Assembly (NCBI GenBank): GCA_008363265.1 | Contig: RHKR01000142.1 | Location: forward strand, 1 to 6,381 | DNA: 6,381 bases | From: Chlorobiota bacterium | GTDB lineage: Bacteria > Bacteroidota > Ignavibacteria > Ignavibacteriales > Ignavibacteriaceae | Direction of reading: 5' to 3' | Part shown: positions 4,915-6,381 of the stretch, piece by piece | Numbering within the stretch: the first letter of the stretch is position 1 | Layout of the letters: each line of letters begins with the position of its first letter | Program-made: the position numbers and the translations under genes | Notes under the pieces: model-generated | The model's database searches: none | What the model saw: only the letters and a program-made list of their open reading frames with translations | What the model was told of the DNA's origin: nothing

Positions 4915-5947
4915 ACTGTTCCTTTTTTAGCGAGTCAAGCTCTTCACGGAGCTGCTTTACCTGCTCTGTCAGTGTTGCCAGGTTGCGGATATGCACTTCT
5001 GTCTTTTTGAACTGGTTCAATTCTTTTACAGGCGAGCCGGCATAAATTCCTCTCTTGAGGATGCTGCGGGAAACCCCGGACTGAGCGCCGATGATAACTC
5101 CGTCCCCGATCTCGATATGGTCGACGAAGCCAACCTGACCGGCAACTATAACGTGATCCCCGATCTTGGTGCTTCCTGAGATGCCCGTTTGTGCCGAAAT
5201 GGCAGTATTCTCGCCAATCTCGACATTGTGTCCGATCTGTACTAGATTATCGATTTTCGTGTGGGCTTTGATAACTGTACTGCCGAGAGCAGCCCTGTCG
5301 ATCGTGGTATTTGCACCGATCTCAACAAAATCCTCTATTATCACATTACCGATCTGAGGAATTTTCAGATAATTCCCATCCGGTCCCTTTACGAAACCGA
5401 AACCATCAGCACCAATCGAAGCGCCGTTGTGGATAATGACATTTTTGCCTATCCTCGACTTTTCCCGGATCGTGACATTCGGGAAAATTACAGTTCCGTC
5501 GCCTACTTCGCTCTCTTCAAGAATAACGGTGTTATGGAAGATCTTTGCTCCACGACCGATCCTGCAGTTCTTGCCGATCACAACATTCTTTCCTATAGCG
5601 GTATTCTCACCAACAGTCGAAGTAGCGTCGATAGAGGCGGTTGGATCAATTCCGTTCAATTCGGCCTGATAAGTAAAAAACCTTTTCAGTATGAGCAGGA
5701 ACGCCTGGTACGGATTCTCCACTTCAAGGTATACAATGTCATCACGGCTCATCTCGAAACCCTGGGCGACAAGTATGGCACTTGCCTTTGTTTCGGGAAA
5801 GAACTTCTCGTATGCTTTTGAACCAAGAAATGTGAGTGAACCTGGAGTGGCTTTTTCGATGTTGAGAAGGGTGTCGATTAAAATATCGTCCTGCCCGGTT
5901 ACCCGGGCAGAAACGAATTGTGCAATTTCTCTAAGTGATATCTGCAT
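4904..5947 (-). CDS. lpxD: UDP-3-O-acylglucosamine N-acyltransferase
   Basis: This encodes 347 residues, typical of LpxD. The enzyme adds a 3-hydroxyacyl chain from acyl-ACP to the 2-amino group of UDP-3-O-acylglucosamine, the third step of lipid A synthesis, in the cytoplasm. The N-terminal uridine-binding domain covers about residues 1-100 (including GSLTFL and the VENPYQAF segment). From about 101 to 305 runs a left-handed beta-helix of hexapeptide repeats of the type [I/V]GxxxxI. GADGFGF (179-185) and QIGHN with H240, equivalent to the catalytic His239 of E. coli, are intact. The tail (about 312-347) is rich in Leu, Glu and Lys and fits the C-terminal helix that packs in the trimer. The start codon overlaps the ompH stop (TAATG), with no clear Shine-Dalgarno, so reinitiation after ompH translation is likely. 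It converges on and overlaps truA. Confidence 0.97.
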   Translation of the reverse strand: MQISLREIAQFVSARVTGQDDILIDTLLNIEKATPGSLTFLGSKAYEKFFPETKASAILVAQGFEMSRDDIVYLEVENPYQAFLLILKRFFTYQAELNGIDPTASIDATSTVGENTAIGKNVVIGKNCRIGRGAKIFHNTVILEESEVGDGTVIFPNVTIREKSRIGKNVIIHNGASIGADGFGFVKGPDGNYLKIPQIGNVIIEDFVEIGANTTIDRAALGSTVIKAHTKIDNLVQIGHNVEIGENTAISAQTGISGSTKIGDHVIVAGQVGFVDHIEIGDGVIIGAQSGVSRSILKRGIYAGSPVKELNQFKKTEVHIRNLATLTEQVKQLREELDSLKKEQSKP

Positions 5948-6381
5948 TATTTCAGTTTGTCAAGTACTTTTGCGGTTATGTCGTGTTCATCTTTGGCGAA
6001 GAGGATCATCACTGCCCCGCTCCGGTCAAAAACAAAATCGAGATTTTCATCTTTTGCAACCTGCTGAATAGCAGTGAAAACCTTGTTCTGAACAGGTTTC
6101 ATAACCTCGTCCTGCTTCAGAAAAAGTTCGCCGCCATTTCCGAACTTCTTTACGCGGTAGGCTTCAAGATCTTTTTCAAGCTGCTTGATCTCGGCTTCGA
6201 TATCGGCCTTCATCTGATCGGTAAGTATCAGCTTTCGCCGTTCGAAGTCATCTTTCTTTACCTTGATATCGCTCTCCAGCTTGCTGATCTCGTTCTGCCA
6301 TTCGGCAACCAGAGCATCGAGTTGCCTCTTGGCATCTTCAGCATCAGGGAGGTTCTTCATGATAGCATCTGAATCAACATA
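5947..6381 (-). CDS. OmpH/Skp family periplasmic chaperone, 5' end cut by the window
   Basis: The frame is open from the stop at 5949-5947 to the right edge. An internal ATG at 6360-6358 is not the true start: the seven upstream codons read YVDSDAI and complete the family's conserved GYVDSxxI...MP segment, so the real start and signal peptide lie beyond 6381. The visible 144 residues contain a long charged coiled-coil (about from AEDAKRQLDAL to LEKDLEAYR), the tentacle region of Skp-like trimers, followed by a C-terminal part of the body domain (QNKVFTAIQQVAKDENLDFVFDRSG). Skp-type proteins carry unfolded outer-membrane proteins through the periplasm to the BAM complex. Its stop overlaps the lpxD start by one base. 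The order ompH/skp-lpxD matches the conserved bamA-skp-lpxD arrangement of many Gram-negatives, so an outer-membrane assembly gene may lie just upstream. Confidence 0.93.
   Translation of the reverse strand, partial: YVDSDAIMKNLPDAEDAKRQLDALVAEWQNEISKLESDIKVKKDDFERRKLILTDQMKADIEAEIKQLEKDLEAYRVKKFGNGGELFLKQDEVMKPVQNKVFTAIQQVAKDENLDFVFDRSGAVMILFAKDEHDITAKVLDKLK

Noticed and set aside
5261..5821. Long plus-strand open frame (186 codons) antisense to lpxD
   Set aside because: It mirrors the hexapeptide-repeat coding sequence of lpxD; the repeated codon pattern favours open antisense frames and the product resembles no family.
5935..6372. Plus-strand open frame antisense to ompH
   Set aside because: The minus-strand frame is a convincing OmpH/Skp coiled-coil protein; the antisense product is its shadow.

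Overview
The window looks like a chromosomal segment from a free-living bacterium of the Bacteroidota/Chlorobiota/Ignavibacteriota group. Three kinds of evidence point there. The strongest promoter-like sites read TAnnTTTG instead of a classical -10. All three non-lipidated secreted proteins have glutamine at the predicted first mature position (residue 21 in each), the 'Q-rule' described for Bacteroidetes. The gene content is that of a Gram-negative cell with lipid A (lpxD) and an OmpH/Skp-type periplasmic chaperone. The assignment is inference; no rRNA or marker phylogeny is available here.

Layout. On the minus strand at the left edge are a pirin-family gene cut by the window start (1-288), an intrinsic terminator (301-338) and a tRNA-His(GTG) gene (349-422) with its own promoter. 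A divergent promoter then drives plus-strand genes: two tandem paralogous small secreted proteins of unknown function (579-971 and 1033-1428). After a further promoter come a small lipoprotein (1498-1914) and, overlapping it by 4 bp, a secreted two-domain protein with an N-terminal CBM20-like starch-binding module and a C-terminal esterase domain (1911-3041). Next is a compact tRNA-modification cluster, queE-queD-truA (3067-4914). On the minus strand, converging on and overlapping truA, are ompH/skp (cut by the right edge) and lpxD (4904-5947), joined by a stop/start overlap.

How the parts fit. QueD and QueE make carboxytetrahydropterin and then 7-carboxy-7-deazaguanine on the way to queuosine. 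Queuosine replaces G34 in GUN-anticodon tRNAs, and the tRNA-His encoded 2.6 kb away is one of these. It also carries U39, a TruA target position. The ompH-lpxD pair serves outer-membrane assembly and lipid A synthesis. The CBM20-esterase with its coupled lipoprotein looks like an exported carbohydrate-associated hydrolase unit.

I see no CRISPR array, insertion sequence, phage gene or defence system. The items most worth a second look are the tRNA-His, which lacks the usual encoded G-1 and has a G1:U72, A73 acceptor end, and the uncharacterised tandem secreted paralogues.
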